From Burkholderia territorii (GTDB lineage Bacteria; Pseudomonadota; Gammaproteobacteria; Burkholderiales; Burkholderiaceae): a stretch of 64,000 nucleotides of DNA. Both the position numbers and the translations under genes were made by a program. This document shows positions 18,515 through 28,890 of the stretch, piece by piece (position 1 is the stretch's first letter; each line of letters opens with the position of its first letter). The stretch lies in NCBI RefSeq assembly GCF_902833055.1, contig NZ_CADFEJ010000001.1, positions 62,001-126,000 of the forward strand, written 5' to 3'. Under the pieces are notes generated by a model that was given only the letters and a program-made list of their open reading frames with translations, had not been told where the DNA came from and made no database searches.

Positions 18515-19228
18515 ATGGAACACGACCTGAAAGGCAAGGCAGTCGCGATCACCGGCGGATTCGGCCATCTCGGCGTCGCGACAGCCGCGTGGCTCGGCCA
18601 GCACGGCGCTCGCGTCGCGCTGATCGGCCGTGGCGCGGCGCCGGACGCGCAGGCGTTGCCCGGCGTACCGGCCGATGCGCTGCGCATCGGCGGCATCGAT
18701 CTCGTCGATCCGCACGCAGCTGCGCGCGCGCTCGACAGCGTGAATCGCGAATTCGGCCGCGTCGACGCGCTGCTGAACATTGCAGGCGCGTTCGTGTGGC
18801 AGACGATTGCCGACGGCGACGCGGCCACGTGGGACCGCATGTACGACTTGAACGTGAAGACGGCGCTGAATGCGTCGAAGGCCGCGCTGCCGTACCTGGT
18901 GGCGAGCCCGGCGGGCCGCATCGTCAACATCGGCGCGGGCGCGGCGTTCAAGGCCGGCGCGGGAATGGGCGCGTATGCGGCCGCGAAGGCTGGCGTCGCC
19001 CGACTCACCGAGGCGCTGGCGGCGGAACTGCTCGATCGCGGCGTGACCGTGAACGCGCTGTTGCCGAGCATCATCGACACGCCGCCGAACCGCGCGGACA
19101 TGCCTGATGCGGATTTCACGCGCTGGGTCCGGCCCGAACAGATCGCCGCGACGATCGGGTTCCTGCTGTCGGCTCACGCGCAGGCGATCACCGGCGCATC
19201 GATTCCCGTGAGCGGTCGCGTGGCATAG
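18515..19228 (+). CDS. SDR-family oxidoreductase
   Basis: A 237-residue short-chain dehydrogenase with a slightly unusual cofactor motif TGGFGHLG, the motif NIAGAFVW, and YAAAK as the YxxxK pair. The C-terminus GASIPVSGRVA replaces the common VDGG ending. A ribosome-binding site (CAGGAGAG) precedes the ATG. It stands alone; the substrate cannot be told. Confidence 0.88.
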   Translation: MEHDLKGKAVAITGGFGHLGVATAAWLGQHGARVALIGRGAAPDAQALPGVPADALRIGGIDLVDPHAAARALDSVNREFGRVDALLNIAGAFVWQTIADGDAATWDRMYDLNVKTALNASKAALPYLVASPAGRIVNIGAGAAFKAGAGMGAYAAAKAGVARLTEALAAELLDRGVTVNALLPSIIDTPPNRADMPDADFTRWVRPEQIAATIGFLLSAHAQAITGASIPVSGRVA

Positions 19229-19382
19229 CGGATGGCGGGCGAGCGCCGTCGATTACGATGCGCGAGCATGCGGCATCTCGCACGCGGAATTGCCGCGATC
19301 GCCGCGGTTTCGATCAGCGCTGCGCACGGCCGTCTGCCTGCATGCGACAGCTCGTCACCGTATACTGAGCGTTCGCCATCAT

Positions 19383-19592
19383 GTGACTGAAGCCGTGACC
19401 AAGCCTGCCTGCACGGATACGCTCGCCGACGATCCGCGTCCGACCCCGCCCGAACAACCCGAACTGGAAGACTGCTGCAACAGCGGCTGCTCGCCGTGCG
19501 TGTTCGACCTGTACGATGAAGCGCTGGCGCGCTATCGCGTCGAGCTGGCCGAATGGGAAGCGCGACACGCGCAACACAAGCATCACGAATGA
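19383..19592 (+). CDS. Oxidoreductase-like-domain protein
   Basis: A protein of about 69 residues with the hallmark PPEQPELEDCCNSGCSPCVFDLYDEAL at its centre (bases 19447-19530). This Cys-rich signature defines the oxidoreductase-like (OXLD) domain found in small bacterial proteins and in eukaryotic mitochondrial proteins; the four Cys may bind metal. The GTG at 19383 is a guess; another GTG follows four codons later and an upstream ATG at 19290 would add an Arg-rich segment unlike the family. The C-terminus is rich in His. Confidence 0.78.
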   Translation: MTEAVTKPACTDTLADDPRPTPPEQPELEDCCNSGCSPCVFDLYDEALARYRVELAEWEARHAQHKHHE

Positions 19593-19661
19593 GCCTGAGG
19601 CCCGCAAGCGGCCACCCGTGCCCTGATTGACCACCGGCGATGTTTTATCGGACTCGTGTGG

Positions 19662-21122
19662 TTATGCGCCGGCCCGCACCCGACGATGCAGCGGCCCCAG
19701 TGCGGCCGACAACGCGACGCACGCGAGCAGCACGGCCGTCAGCGCCCACATCGCCGTCCTGAACCCTTGCACGTAGTCGAGCGCCTGCGGTTGCGCGCCG
19801 AGCCGCGCGAAGAACAGCCCGCCGAGTGTCGCCGCCCCGCCGGCCGCGCCGATCTGCAACATCGTGCTGACCATGCCCGACGCGACCCCGGCGCGTGCCG
19901 CGTCGACTTCCGCGAGTACGATCCGCACGACCGACGGCAGCACGAGGCCTTGCCCGACGCCGATCGCCGCGATGCCCGCGTAAAAGCCCGGGCCGGGCGC
20001 GTGTTCGCCGGCCAGTGCGGCGGCGGTCGCGACGCCGGCCGCGAGCATCGCGAAGCCGAGCGTGAGCACGCGGTGACCGCCGAGCCGGCCGACGAGGCGC
20101 GGCATCAGCAGCGGGCTCGCGAGGAAGCCGATGCCGAGCGGCAGGATCGCCAGCCCCGACTCGAGCGGCGACCAGTTCAGGCAGCCCTGCAGATAGATCC
20201 CGTAGCTGAGGAAAAGCGCGCTCAGCATGTAGAACAGGAATGCGAGCGCGAGCCCGAGCGCGACGACCGGGTTGCGCAGCAGGCGCACGTCGAGCAGCGG
20301 GTCGAGGCCGCCGGCGAGCCGGCGCGCTTCGACCGCCAGCAGCGCGCCGAGCATCGGCAGCGCGCCGGCAGCGCACGCGACCATCCACAGCGGCCAGCCC
20401 GCCTCGCGTCCGTGCGTGAGCGGATAGACGAGCATCAGCAGGAACAGCGACAGCAGCACCGTGCCGGGCACGTCGATGCGCTGCCCGCGCGGCGTCCGGC
20501 TTTCCGGGATGAAGCGCCAGCTGCCGAGCAGCGCGAGGATGCCGATCGGCACGTTGACCAGGAAGATCGCGCGCCAGCCGAGCCCGAACGGATGCAGGCT
20601 GATCAATGCGCCGCCGCCCAGCTGGCCGATCACGGCCGCGAGGCCGAACACGAAACCGTAGAAACCCATCACGCGCACCTGCTCGTGCGGGCTGAACACG
20701 CTGCGGATCGTCGCGAGCACCTGCGGCGCGAGGATCGCGGCGAACAGGCCCTGCAGCACGCGGCCACCGACCAGCACCGCGCCGCTGCCGGCGAGCCCGC
20801 ACAGCGCCGATGCGACCACGAAGCCGGCCATCCCGATCATGAACATCCGCTTGCGGCCGTACAGGTCGCCCAGACGCCCGCCGGTGATCTGAACGACCGC
20901 GTTCGCGCACGCATAGGCCGACACGACGAGCTGCAGCTCGGCCGGTCGTGCGCCGATGCCGTCGCGAATGGCCGGCAGCGCGAGATTCACGATGAAGTAG
21001 TCGAGCGGCGGCAGAATGGCGCCGACCAGCAGGACGACGAGCGCCCAGCCGTGATGGCTGCGCGGCGGTGCCGCGGCGGCCGAGCCGGCCGGCGCGCAAT
21101 GGGCAAGGGTGTTGTCGGTCAT
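19662..21122 (-). CDS. MFS transporter, DHA2 family (multidrug-type)
   Basis: A 486-residue inner-membrane exporter with about 14 hydrophobic helices. Typical motifs are LDYFIVNLALPAIRDGIG in the first helix (variant of the DHA2 D-x-T-I-V-N-V-A-L-P pattern), GRLGDLYGRKRMFMIG (loop 2-3) and GFYGFVFGLAAVIGQLGGG (motif C). The start at 21122 is chosen over 21179 because it fits the family N-terminus. It is divergent from a LysR gene 136 bases away, which is the likely regulator. Confidence 0.92.
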   Translation of the reverse strand: MTDNTLAHCAPAGSAAAAPPRSHHGWALVVLLVGAILPPLDYFIVNLALPAIRDGIGARPAELQLVVSAYACANAVVQITGGRLGDLYGRKRMFMIGMAGFVVASALCGLAGSGAVLVGGRVLQGLFAAILAPQVLATIRSVFSPHEQVRVMGFYGFVFGLAAVIGQLGGGALISLHPFGLGWRAIFLVNVPIGILALLGSWRFIPESRTPRGQRIDVPGTVLLSLFLLMLVYPLTHGREAGWPLWMVACAAGALPMLGALLAVEARRLAGGLDPLLDVRLLRNPVVALGLALAFLFYMLSALFLSYGIYLQGCLNWSPLESGLAILPLGIGFLASPLLMPRLVGRLGGHRVLTLGFAMLAAGVATAAALAGEHAPGPGFYAGIAAIGVGQGLVLPSVVRIVLAEVDAARAGVASGMVSTMLQIGAAGGAATLGGLFFARLGAQPQALDYVQGFRTAMWALTAVLLACVALSAALGPLHRRVRAGA

Positions 21123-21225
21123 GAACGAAAGTCCGGAAGAATGAGGGCCGTAACGCATGTCGGGACCCGTTGAACCCATATTCTGTGGATTGTCTATGGT
21201 TCGGAAAAGCGGGAATTGGTGGTAG

Positions 21226-21250
21226 CATCCATCGGGTTATTCGATGGATG
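21226..21250. promoter_or_regulatory. Inverted repeat in the LysR leader
   Basis: CATCCATCG and CGATGGATG are exact reverse complements with a 7-base spacer. The right arm touches the ribosome-binding site GGAGG of the LysR gene (start 21259). It could be the LysR operator controlling both divergent genes, or a leader hairpin that masks the ribosome-binding site. Confidence 0.5.
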
Positions 21251-21258
21251 GAGGCGCG

Positions 21259-22131
21259 ATGCGCGGTTTCGATCTGGATCAGTTGCGCACATTCGCGGCG
21301 GTGGCGGATGCGGGCAGCCTTACGGCGGCCGCGCCATTGCTGCATCTGTCACAGTCGACGGTGAGCGAGCAGGTGCGCAAGCTCGAATCGCGCGCCGGGG
21401 TGCCGCTGTTCGTGCGCAGCAAGCGCGGCGTGGAGCCGACCCCGGCCGGCACACGCTTGCTGCAGCATGCGCGGCGCATCGTTGCATTGAACGAGGCCGC
21501 GTTCGACGAAGTTCGCGGTCAGGCGATCAAGGGCGAGTTGCGCGTCGCGATCACCGATTACTACCGGACGCATGAAGTCGCGGGCCTGCTCGCGCGGTTG
21601 CGGGAGTGCTACCCGCAACTGAGCCTGCACGTGAGCGCGATGAAGAGCGCGGAAATCGAAGCCGCGCACGCGCGCGGACAGATCGATCTGGGCGTCGTGA
21701 TGAACCTGTCGAGCGGTCCGTTCCGGCCCGCATCGGCCGATACGCGCTGGGTGCTGCGGCGCGAGCCGCTGTCGTGGGTCGCGTCGCCGTTGCTCGCCGA
21801 GCAATTGCCCGAGCCGTTGCCGCTCGTGCTGTTGCCGGACGACTGCATGATGCATCAGATCGCCGTGCGCTCGCTCGACGAGCAGCATGTGCCGTACGTG
21901 CTCGTGCACAGCGCGTCGGGCGTCGCCGGGCTTCAGTCGATGCTGGCGGCGGGGCTTGGCGTCGGCTGTCTGTGCGCATCGGCGATCGGCGAGGGCCTCG
22001 TGCGGCTCGGCACGAAATACCGGCTGCCGGCGCTGCCGGACGCCGTGTTCTCGCTGACGCCGCCGATGCCGGGCGAACGCGAGACGGTCACGCAGGCGCG
22101 CGAGGTGCTGTCGCGGCAGTTGCTGATGTGA
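21259..22131 (+). CDS. LysR-family transcriptional regulator
   Basis: A 290-residue LysR regulator. Residues 4-65 form the winged helix-turn-helix (LDQLRTFAAVADAGSLTAAA; LSQSTVSEQVRKLE), followed by the periplasmic-binding-protein-like effector domain. The ATG at 21259 follows GGAGG; an upstream in-frame ATG at 21244 lies inside an inverted repeat. It is divergent from the DHA2 exporter gene and probably controls it. Confidence 0.93.
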   Translation: MRGFDLDQLRTFAAVADAGSLTAAAPLLHLSQSTVSEQVRKLESRAGVPLFVRSKRGVEPTPAGTRLLQHARRIVALNEAAFDEVRGQAIKGELRVAITDYYRTHEVAGLLARLRECYPQLSLHVSAMKSAEIEAAHARGQIDLGVVMNLSSGPFRPASADTRWVLRREPLSWVASPLLAEQLPEPLPLVLLPDDCMMHQIAVRSLDEQHVPYVLVHSASGVAGLQSMLAAGLGVGCLCASAIGEGLVRLGTKYRLPALPDAVFSLTPPMPGERETVTQAREVLSRQLLM

Positions 22132-22183
22132 AGCAGGCATGCGCGTCGGCGCGCATGCACGTATTCGACGGGAGTCGGTACCG

Positions 22184-22450
22184 ATGAAAATATCGAGAGA
22201 TTTCGGAATCGTCGTTCGACGCGCGGCGCTGGCCGAGAAAGCGGTCGACCTGTCCGCGGTCATGCGCGAATTCAATTTCGCCGGCTGTTTCGACGAGTCG
22301 GACCGGCTGGTGTCGCTCGGCCCGTTTTTCGGCGGCGATGCTGCCGATGCGTGCATGAGGTCGCTCGAGCGGCTCGGGCTCGTCTACTTCGACGACTTCT
22401 TCATCGTCGAGCAAACGTATCCCGGCTGGTGCGAGGTGGAAGCGTTCTGA
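22184..22450 (+). CDS. Hypothetical protein
   Basis: An 88-residue soluble protein with no signal peptide. It contains the acidic, aromatic C-terminus GLVYFDDFFIVEQTYPGWCEVEAF. I do not recognise a family. The frame has strong GC third-position bias, and an adjacent gene follows after 26 bases on the same strand, which supports it being real. The start at 22184 is preferred to 22139 because the upstream part is Arg-rich. Confidence 0.65.
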   Translation: MKISRDFGIVVRRAALAEKAVDLSAVMREFNFAGCFDESDRLVSLGPFFGGDAADACMRSLERLGLVYFDDFFIVEQTYPGWCEVEAF

Positions 22451-22476
22451 ACGTTGCGTAGCGGGGGGCGATACGC

Positions 22477-22797
22477 ATGAACGACGAACTGAAAGACGAG
22501 ATGGCCGCGCGGCTGCAGCATGCGCTCGAGCGCGTGACCGACGAACGCACGCTGATTCATTTCCTGCGCGTGCTCGGCCATGACTGGCACAAGGAGCGCC
22601 AGCTCGACGCCGACGTGCCGCCGTCGCCGTTCGCGGCCGCCGCGCTCGGCTGGGAAAACCGCTCGATCGGCGAGTACCTGGAGGCAATGGTCGACTGGGC
22701 CGAGGCGTCCGAAGACGGGCTGCGCGGCTACGACCCGCCCAACAACCCGTGGCGACGCATGGCCGACATCCTCCTCGCGGGCAAGAACCACGAATAG
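22477..22797 (+). CDS. Small DUF7660-like protein
   Basis: A 106-residue soluble protein. The pattern ERVTDERTLIHFLRVLG, then WENRSIGEYLEAMVDWAEAS, and a final NNPWRRMADILLAGKNHE resembles the DUF7660 family of small proteins often found beside toxin or phage genes; the assignment is from memory of the pattern. A ribosome-binding site (GGGGGG) precedes the ATG. It may form a unit with the preceding 88-residue protein. No function is known. Confidence 0.7.
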   Translation: MNDELKDEMAARLQHALERVTDERTLIHFLRVLGHDWHKERQLDADVPPSPFAAAALGWENRSIGEYLEAMVDWAEASEDGLRGYDPPNNPWRRMADILLAGKNHE

Positions 22798-22838
22798 CGC
22801 GCGTCGCGACGATGCGCGTGCGCGCGGTTGCGGACGGC

Positions 22839-23738
22839 CTAGTCGGCCGTCCCTTCGGCATACGCGCGCAGCCCGTTCGCCACCGCGTCGAACACGGCCC
22901 TGCATCGCGGGCTCGCCCGCAGATCCTCGTGCATGACCACCCAGGTTTCCAGTTTCATCGCCGGCCCGTCCGGCAGCACGCGCACGAGCCGCGCGTCGCG
23001 CTGCGCGAGCCGGTTCTGGCAGAAGCCGATCCCGTAGCCCGCGCGAATCATCGCGAGCTGCGCGAGATTGCTGTCGGTGCGCAACGCGAACGCATCGCGC
23101 TTCCACAGCGGCATCGCGCGCCCCGCCGAGCGGATGAACGGCGTCACCGTATCGAAGCCGATCAGCGCGTGATGCGCGAGTTCGTCCGTCGACGACGGCG
23201 TGCCGTTGCGTGCCAGGTAGTCGTCACGCGCATGCAGCGCGACGTCGATCTCGCCGATGCGCCGCGCGACGAGCGCTTCCTGCGCGGGCGGCGCCATTCG
23301 CACCGCGATGTCGGCCTCGCGATTCAGGATGTCCTGGATGCGGTCGGTCGGCACCAGTTCGATGACGAGCCCCGGATGGTCGCGCCGCAACTGCGCGAGC
23401 ATCGACGGCAGCACCTCGACCGCGATCACGTCGCTGGCCGAGATCCGCACGGTGCCGCGCACGCCCGCGCCGTGGCTCGCGGCCGCGCGCTCGAACGCGG
23501 CCGCCGCGCTGCGCAGCGCCTCGGCGTGGCCGCGCAGCGCCAGCGCCGCCTCGGTCGGCAGCAGCCCCGACGGCGAGCGCGTGAACAGCGTCTGGCCGAA
23601 CGCGGCCTCGAGCGCCGCGACGTGCCGGCCGGCCGTCGGCTGCGTGATGCCGAGCGCGCGCGCAGCGCCCGACAGCGAGCCTTCCGTGAGCACGGCGAGG
23701 AAGGTGCGATAGCGTTCCCAGTTCAGATCGGCGGTCAT
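22839..23738 (-). CDS. LysR-family transcriptional regulator
   Basis: A 299-residue LysR regulator with an N-terminal helix-turn-helix (YRTFLAVLTEGSLSGAARAL; TQPTAGRHVAALE) and an effector-binding domain. It is divergent from an NAD-dependent epimerase-like gene 100 bases away. Its start codon lies within a small perfect palindrome (23737-23750), as expected for autoregulation. Confidence 0.93.
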   Translation of the reverse strand: MTADLNWERYRTFLAVLTEGSLSGAARALGITQPTAGRHVAALEAAFGQTLFTRSPSGLLPTEAALALRGHAEALRSAAAAFERAAASHGAGVRGTVRISASDVIAVEVLPSMLAQLRRDHPGLVIELVPTDRIQDILNREADIAVRMAPPAQEALVARRIGEIDVALHARDDYLARNGTPSSTDELAHHALIGFDTVTPFIRSAGRAMPLWKRDAFALRTDSNLAQLAMIRAGYGIGFCQNRLAQRDARLVRVLPDGPAMKLETWVVMHEDLRASPRCRAVFDAVANGLRAYAEGTAD

Positions 23739-23750
23739 ACATAAATGTAT
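23737..23750. promoter_or_regulatory. Palindrome at the LysR/epimerase divergent promoter
   Basis: ATACAT, AA, ATGTAT is a perfect palindrome in AT-rich sequence overlapping the LysR start codon. It is a plausible LysR site controlling its own gene and the divergent gene, though it is short. Confidence 0.4.
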
Positions 23751-23837
23751 AGCCGATCGGTTGAGTTCGGCAATTCCTTATCAGGCCGCCGCGCGCCAGA
23801 ATGCGTGCAGACAACGGTTCATTCACGGAGAACGGCC

Positions 23838-24818
23838 ATGACGGTGAACGCAGGTGGAACGCAACGACAGGCGCTCGTGCTCGGCGCGAGCGGGGGCATC
23901 GGCGGCGAGGTCGCGCGTCAGTTGCGCGATGCCGGCTGGCAGGTGCGCGCGCTCAAGCGCGGGCTCGATGCCGGCACGGTGGAGCGCGACGGGATCGCGT
24001 GGCTGCGCGGCGACGCGCTCGACCGCGACGCGGTGGTCCGCGCGGCGCGCGGCTGCAGCGTGATCGTGCACGCGGTGAACCCGCCCGGCTATCGGAACTG
24101 GTCGACGCAGGTATTGCCGATGCTCGACAACACGATCGCGGCGGCGACGGCGGAGCAGGCGACCGTCGTGCTGCCGGGGACGATCTACAACTACGGCCCC
24201 GATGCGTTTCCCGTGTTGCGCGAAGAGGCGCCGCAGCGTCCGGTGACGCGCAAGGGCGCGATTCGCGTCGAGATGGAGCGGCGGTTGCAGGCGGCAACCG
24301 CGCACGGCGTCCGCACGATCATCGTGCGGGCCGGCGACTTCTTCGGAGCGCACGCGGGCAACAACTGGTTCGGGCAGGGGCTCGTCAAGGCCGGCCGGCC
24401 CGTGGCGGCCATCAACGTGCCGGGCCGGCCGGGCGTCGGCCATCAGTGGGCGTACCTGCCGGACGTCGCACGCACGATGGTCGAGCTGCTGGAGCGACGC
24501 GACACGCTGGAGCCGTTCGCGCGCTTCCATCTCGGCGGGCACTGGGACGCGGACGGCACGCAGATGGCGCAGGCCGTGCGGCGCGTCGCGCAGCGGCACG
24601 GGATGCAGCCGACGGTGCGGCGATTCCCGTGGTGGCTCGTGTGGGCCGCGGCACCGTTCGTCACGACGATGCGCGAGATGCGCGAAATGCGCTATCTGTG
24701 GCGTGAGCCGCTCCGGATGGACAACGCGCGGGTGACGGCGGTATTGGGCCACGAGCCGTTGACACCGCTCGATACGGCCGTGGAGGCGACGCTGGCCGGG
24801 CTGGGTTGTCTGCGATAA
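23838..24818 (+). CDS. NAD(P)-dependent epimerase/dehydratase-like protein
   Basis: A 326-residue extended-SDR/atypical-SDR protein. The N-terminal nucleotide motif is VLGASGGIGGEVARQL, and later IYNYGPDAFPV contains the Tyr of the active region, followed by the KGAIRVEMERRL helix where the catalytic Lys would be. The enzyme probably modifies a nucleotide sugar or small carbonyl substrate, but this cannot be resolved. GGAGAACGGCC precedes the ATG. The divergent LysR is the likely regulator. Confidence 0.85.
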   Translation: MTVNAGGTQRQALVLGASGGIGGEVARQLRDAGWQVRALKRGLDAGTVERDGIAWLRGDALDRDAVVRAARGCSVIVHAVNPPGYRNWSTQVLPMLDNTIAAATAEQATVVLPGTIYNYGPDAFPVLREEAPQRPVTRKGAIRVEMERRLQAATAHGVRTIIVRAGDFFGAHAGNNWFGQGLVKAGRPVAAINVPGRPGVGHQWAYLPDVARTMVELLERRDTLEPFARFHLGGHWDADGTQMAQAVRRVAQRHGMQPTVRRFPWWLVWAAAPFVTTMREMREMRYLWREPLRMDNARVTAVLGHEPLTPLDTAVEATLAGLGCLR

Positions 24819-24895
24819 CGTCGAGCGGCGCACGTGGAGGGCGGGCCTGCATGCGGTTCATGCCCTTGTCCGCCTGCGCCGCGCGCCAACATCCA

Positions 24896-25597
24896 TCACG
24901 CAACGATCGGCAACACCTCGACCGCATATCGATGCCGAAGACTGCGCCCGAGCACCGGATCGTGCAGTTCCATCTCGAACGCGTCGCCGTCGCCCATCGC
25001 GGCGATTGCGCCGTGCACGGCGACCGTGCCGCCGAACATCGCGCAGCGCGCGGGCATCGTGCGTCGGTCGTCGAAGCGCTGCCACAGCGCATCGGGCGCA
25101 AGCAGCCCGCTGACGGCGCCGTGCTGATACGCGACGCGTTCGCCGCCGGGCTTGATCAGCCATGAGCGCATCTCGATCGCGTCCCAGTGATCGGCGACGT
25201 CCGCATGGCGCCATGCGTCGCGGCCGAGCGGTTTCGCGCATATCTGCTTCGACACCGCGACGCCGTAGGCTTCGACTTCCCGATCCGTATGATCTGAACC
25301 GACCGTCACCAGCGTACCGAGCGGGCTGTCGATCAGCACGCACTCGATCTCGCCGCCCGAGCGCGCGCCGAGCACGCCGATCGACGGCGCCTGCGTGAGC
25401 AGCGCGGACGACACGCGGTAGAAGCACGGCGTGGTCGACGGCGGCGCGACGCCGAGCGCCGCGAGCTCGTCGATGTGCGCGCGGATCGCGTCCGGGTCGC
25501 GGCCGGCCCAGCCGGCGATCACGACGCGTTCGATCTCGACGTCGACCCGGGCCGGCGCGCCGTGCGCGGGCATCACGTTGAACGACAGGGCTTGCAT
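24896..25597 (-). CDS. DUF2848-family protein
   Basis: A 233-residue soluble protein. Features that recall DUF2848 are RVVIAGWAGRDPDAIRAHIDELAALGVAPP at the N-terminus (bases 25530-25440), CFYRVSSALLTQ, and VGSDHTDREVEAYG. The fold resembles fumarylacetoacetate-hydrolase relatives, but no catalytic residues are assigned. It is transcribed after the MFS gene with a 49-base gap, so the two probably form an operon for uptake and hydrolysis of an aromatic or acid compound. Confidence 0.85.
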   Translation of the reverse strand: MQALSFNVMPAHGAPARVDVEIERVVIAGWAGRDPDAIRAHIDELAALGVAPPSTTPCFYRVSSALLTQAPSIGVLGARSGGEIECVLIDSPLGTLVTVGSDHTDREVEAYGVAVSKQICAKPLGRDAWRHADVADHWDAIEMRSWLIKPGGERVAYQHGAVSGLLAPDALWQRFDDRRTMPARCAMFGGTVAVHGAIAAMGDGDAFEMELHDPVLGRSLRHRYAVEVLPIVA

Positions 25598-25646
25598 GCG
25601 GGTATCCGTTTGAAGTGCGAATGAACGGGACGATCGGCGGGGAGGC

Positions 25647-26966
25647 TCAATCCGCGAGTGGACGGTGCGCGGTCTCGCGCGCGGCGAGCAGTGCGATCGA
25701 CGTGACGACGAGCGACGCGGTGACGTACAGCGACACGGCCGTCGTCGTTCCGGTCTGGCGGAACAGCGTCGCGATCACGAGCGGCGCGAAGCCGCCGCCG
25801 ACGATGCCGGCGAGCGTGTAGGCCAGCGACGAGCCCGCATAACGCACGCGCGTCGGGAACTGCTCGGTGACGAACGCGCCTTGCGGGCCGTACATCACCG
25901 CATGGATCACGAGGCCGATCGCAACCGCCGCGACGATCGCGCCCGGCCGCGCGGAATCGAGCATCGTGAAGAACGCGAACGCCCACACGATCCCGGCCAT
26001 CGCGCCGGCCAGATACACGGGGCGGCGTCCGAAGCGGTCCGACAGCGCGCCGAAGAACGGCACAGCGAGCGCATTGCAGGCCGTGCCGACCATCACGGCC
26101 GTCAGCGCGAGCGGACGCGACAGGTGCAGCACGGTCGTCACGTAGGTCAGCGTGAACACGACGATCAGCGCGTACAGCACGTCGGAGCCGATCCGCGAGC
26201 CGCCGGCGATCAGCAGGCGCCGCCAGTGGCACTTCAGCACTTCGGCGACGGGCACCTCGGCGGTCGCGTGCGATTGCGCGAGTTGCTCGAACTGCGGCGT
26301 TTCGTCGACGCCGCGCCGCAGCCAGAAACCGAACACGACGAGCAGCGCACTGGCCGCGAACGGCACGCGCCAGCCCCAGGCCAGGAAGTTTTCCGACGTG
26401 GTCGACAGCGTGACGAGCGCGATGCAGCCCGTGCCGAGCAGCGTGCCGAACGACGGGCCGATCTGTGTCCACGACGCGGACAGCCCGCGCCGTTTCTGGT
26501 CGCCGTGCTCGACCGACAGCAGCACCGCACCGGCCCATTCGCCGCCGAGCGCGACGCCCTGCACGAAGCGCAGCGCGACGAGCAGGATCGGGCTCAGGAT
26601 GCCGGCCTGCGCATAGGTCGGCAGCGCGCCCATCAGCGCGGTCGTCACGCCCATCAGCACGAGCGTGAGCATCAGCACGGCGCGGCGGCCGATGCGGTCG
26701 CCGAGGTTGCCGAACACGAAGCCGCCGAGCGGACGCGACACGTAGCCGACCGCATACGTCGAGAACGCGAGGATCGTGCCGGCCAGCGGATCGACCGACG
26801 GAAAGAACAGATGGTTGAACACGAGCGCGGCGAGCGTGTTGTAGATCGTGAAGTCGTACCACTCGAGCGACGTGCCGATCATGCTCGCGGTCGCGAGTCG
26901 GCTGTTGCGGACGCGGCGGGGCGCGTGGGCGGCGGGCTGGGCGAGAGTGCTCATGGTGTCGGGCAT
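25647..26966 (-). CDS. MFS transporter, metabolite:H+ symporter family
   Basis: A 439-residue inner-membrane symporter of the shikimate/alpha-ketoglutarate type. The signature ASMIGTSLEWYDFTIYNTLAALVF lies at bases 26900-26830, GNLGDRIGRRAVL is the loop 2-3 motif, and FVQGVALGGEWAGAVLL is typical of this family. About 12 helices. ATG at 26966 or 26954 are both possible. The downstream DUF2848 protein and the upstream DUF4286-like protein, all on the minus strand, suggest one catabolic operon. Confidence 0.92.
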   Translation of the reverse strand: MPDTMSTLAQPAAHAPRRVRNSRLATASMIGTSLEWYDFTIYNTLAALVFNHLFFPSVDPLAGTILAFSTYAVGYVSRPLGGFVFGNLGDRIGRRAVLMLTLVLMGVTTALMGALPTYAQAGILSPILLVALRFVQGVALGGEWAGAVLLSVEHGDQKRRGLSASWTQIGPSFGTLLGTGCIALVTLSTTSENFLAWGWRVPFAASALLVVFGFWLRRGVDETPQFEQLAQSHATAEVPVAEVLKCHWRRLLIAGGSRIGSDVLYALIVVFTLTYVTTVLHLSRPLALTAVMVGTACNALAVPFFGALSDRFGRRPVYLAGAMAGIVWAFAFFTMLDSARPGAIVAAVAIGLVIHAVMYGPQGAFVTEQFPTRVRYAGSSLAYTLAGIVGGGFAPLVIATLFRQTGTTTAVSLYVTASLVVTSIALLAARETAHRPLAD

Positions 26967-27034
26967 GTCGTTAAGGATGACGGAATGACGCGCGTGCCGG
27001 TGACGGACGTCGCGGCTGAAGGCGAAGCCGGCGT

Positions 27035-27721
27035 TCAGGCGGACAGCGCGGTGGTTGCCGCGTTCGTTTCGGCATCGCGACCTGCGGGCGGCAGCGGCGC
27101 GGCGGCGCGCCACAGCAGGTCGAAGGTGCGTACGTCGTCGTGACCGGCGATGGCGGTGGCGACGCGGCGCGTGGCCGCCGCATCGCTGCCCTCGATCAGC
27201 ACGAGCGCGTCGGCGGCCGCACGCGCGCCCGCATCGGCGCCGATCGGCGCGGACAGCTCGGACACGGTGCGGAACAGCCGTGCCGCATGAATGCCGGCTT
27301 CGCTCAGCACCGCGTCGAAGCGCTCGCGCAGGTGCGGCACGTCGATGCGTTCGGGCGGCAGCACGAACAGCGCGAGATGCGTGCCTTCGCCGTCGCCGGC
27401 CTCGATCGTCAGTTCGCCGACGCGCCGCTGCGTGCCCGTCATCCGTTCGAAATTCGCGAGCGACCACGCGGTCTGCTTCGTGAATGCGCGCCGATATGCG
27501 TCGCCGCGGAACACGTCGAGCGTGTCCGTCACGTACAGCGCGAGGTACTTGCGCGGGCCGCCGTCGGTCGCGCGAAACCGTCGCGCATGCGTGAAGCCGG
27601 GAATCGCGACACGCTCCTGCATGTGCTCGCGGTCGTACCACGCGTTGAAATCGGCTTCGTGCGCGGGGTCGATGTCCGTCCAGACGCAGAGCTGGCCGTG
27701 TGGAAGGGAAGTGCGGGTCAT
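27035..27721 (-). CDS. DUF4286-like protein
   Basis: A 228-residue soluble protein with WTDIDPAHEADFNAWYDREHMQER and IPGFTHARRFRA near the N-terminus (bases 27680-27570), a pattern of the ferredoxin-like DUF4286/EthD-related proteins that may bind small organic molecules. A second, less conserved half follows and may be a degenerate copy (FDAVLSEAGIHAARLFR). It precedes the MFS symporter gene by 68 bases on the same strand. No enzymatic role is established. Confidence 0.72.
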   Translation of the reverse strand: MTRTSLPHGQLCVWTDIDPAHEADFNAWYDREHMQERVAIPGFTHARRFRATDGGPRKYLALYVTDTLDVFRGDAYRRAFTKQTAWSLANFERMTGTQRRVGELTIEAGDGEGTHLALFVLPPERIDVPHLRERFDAVLSEAGIHAARLFRTVSELSAPIGADAGARAAADALVLIEGSDAAATRRVATAIAGHDDVRTFDLLWRAAAPLPPAGRDAETNAATTALSA

Positions 27722-27819
27722 TGCGGGTTCCTCGTGACGGGTGTGTCTGGAACCGCAGTGTCCCGAAGACGGGCTGCGCCCGTCCAACAAGAAAACAAAT
27801 TCGCGGTGAACAGGTTTTC

Positions 27820-28890
<1,071 letters not shown>

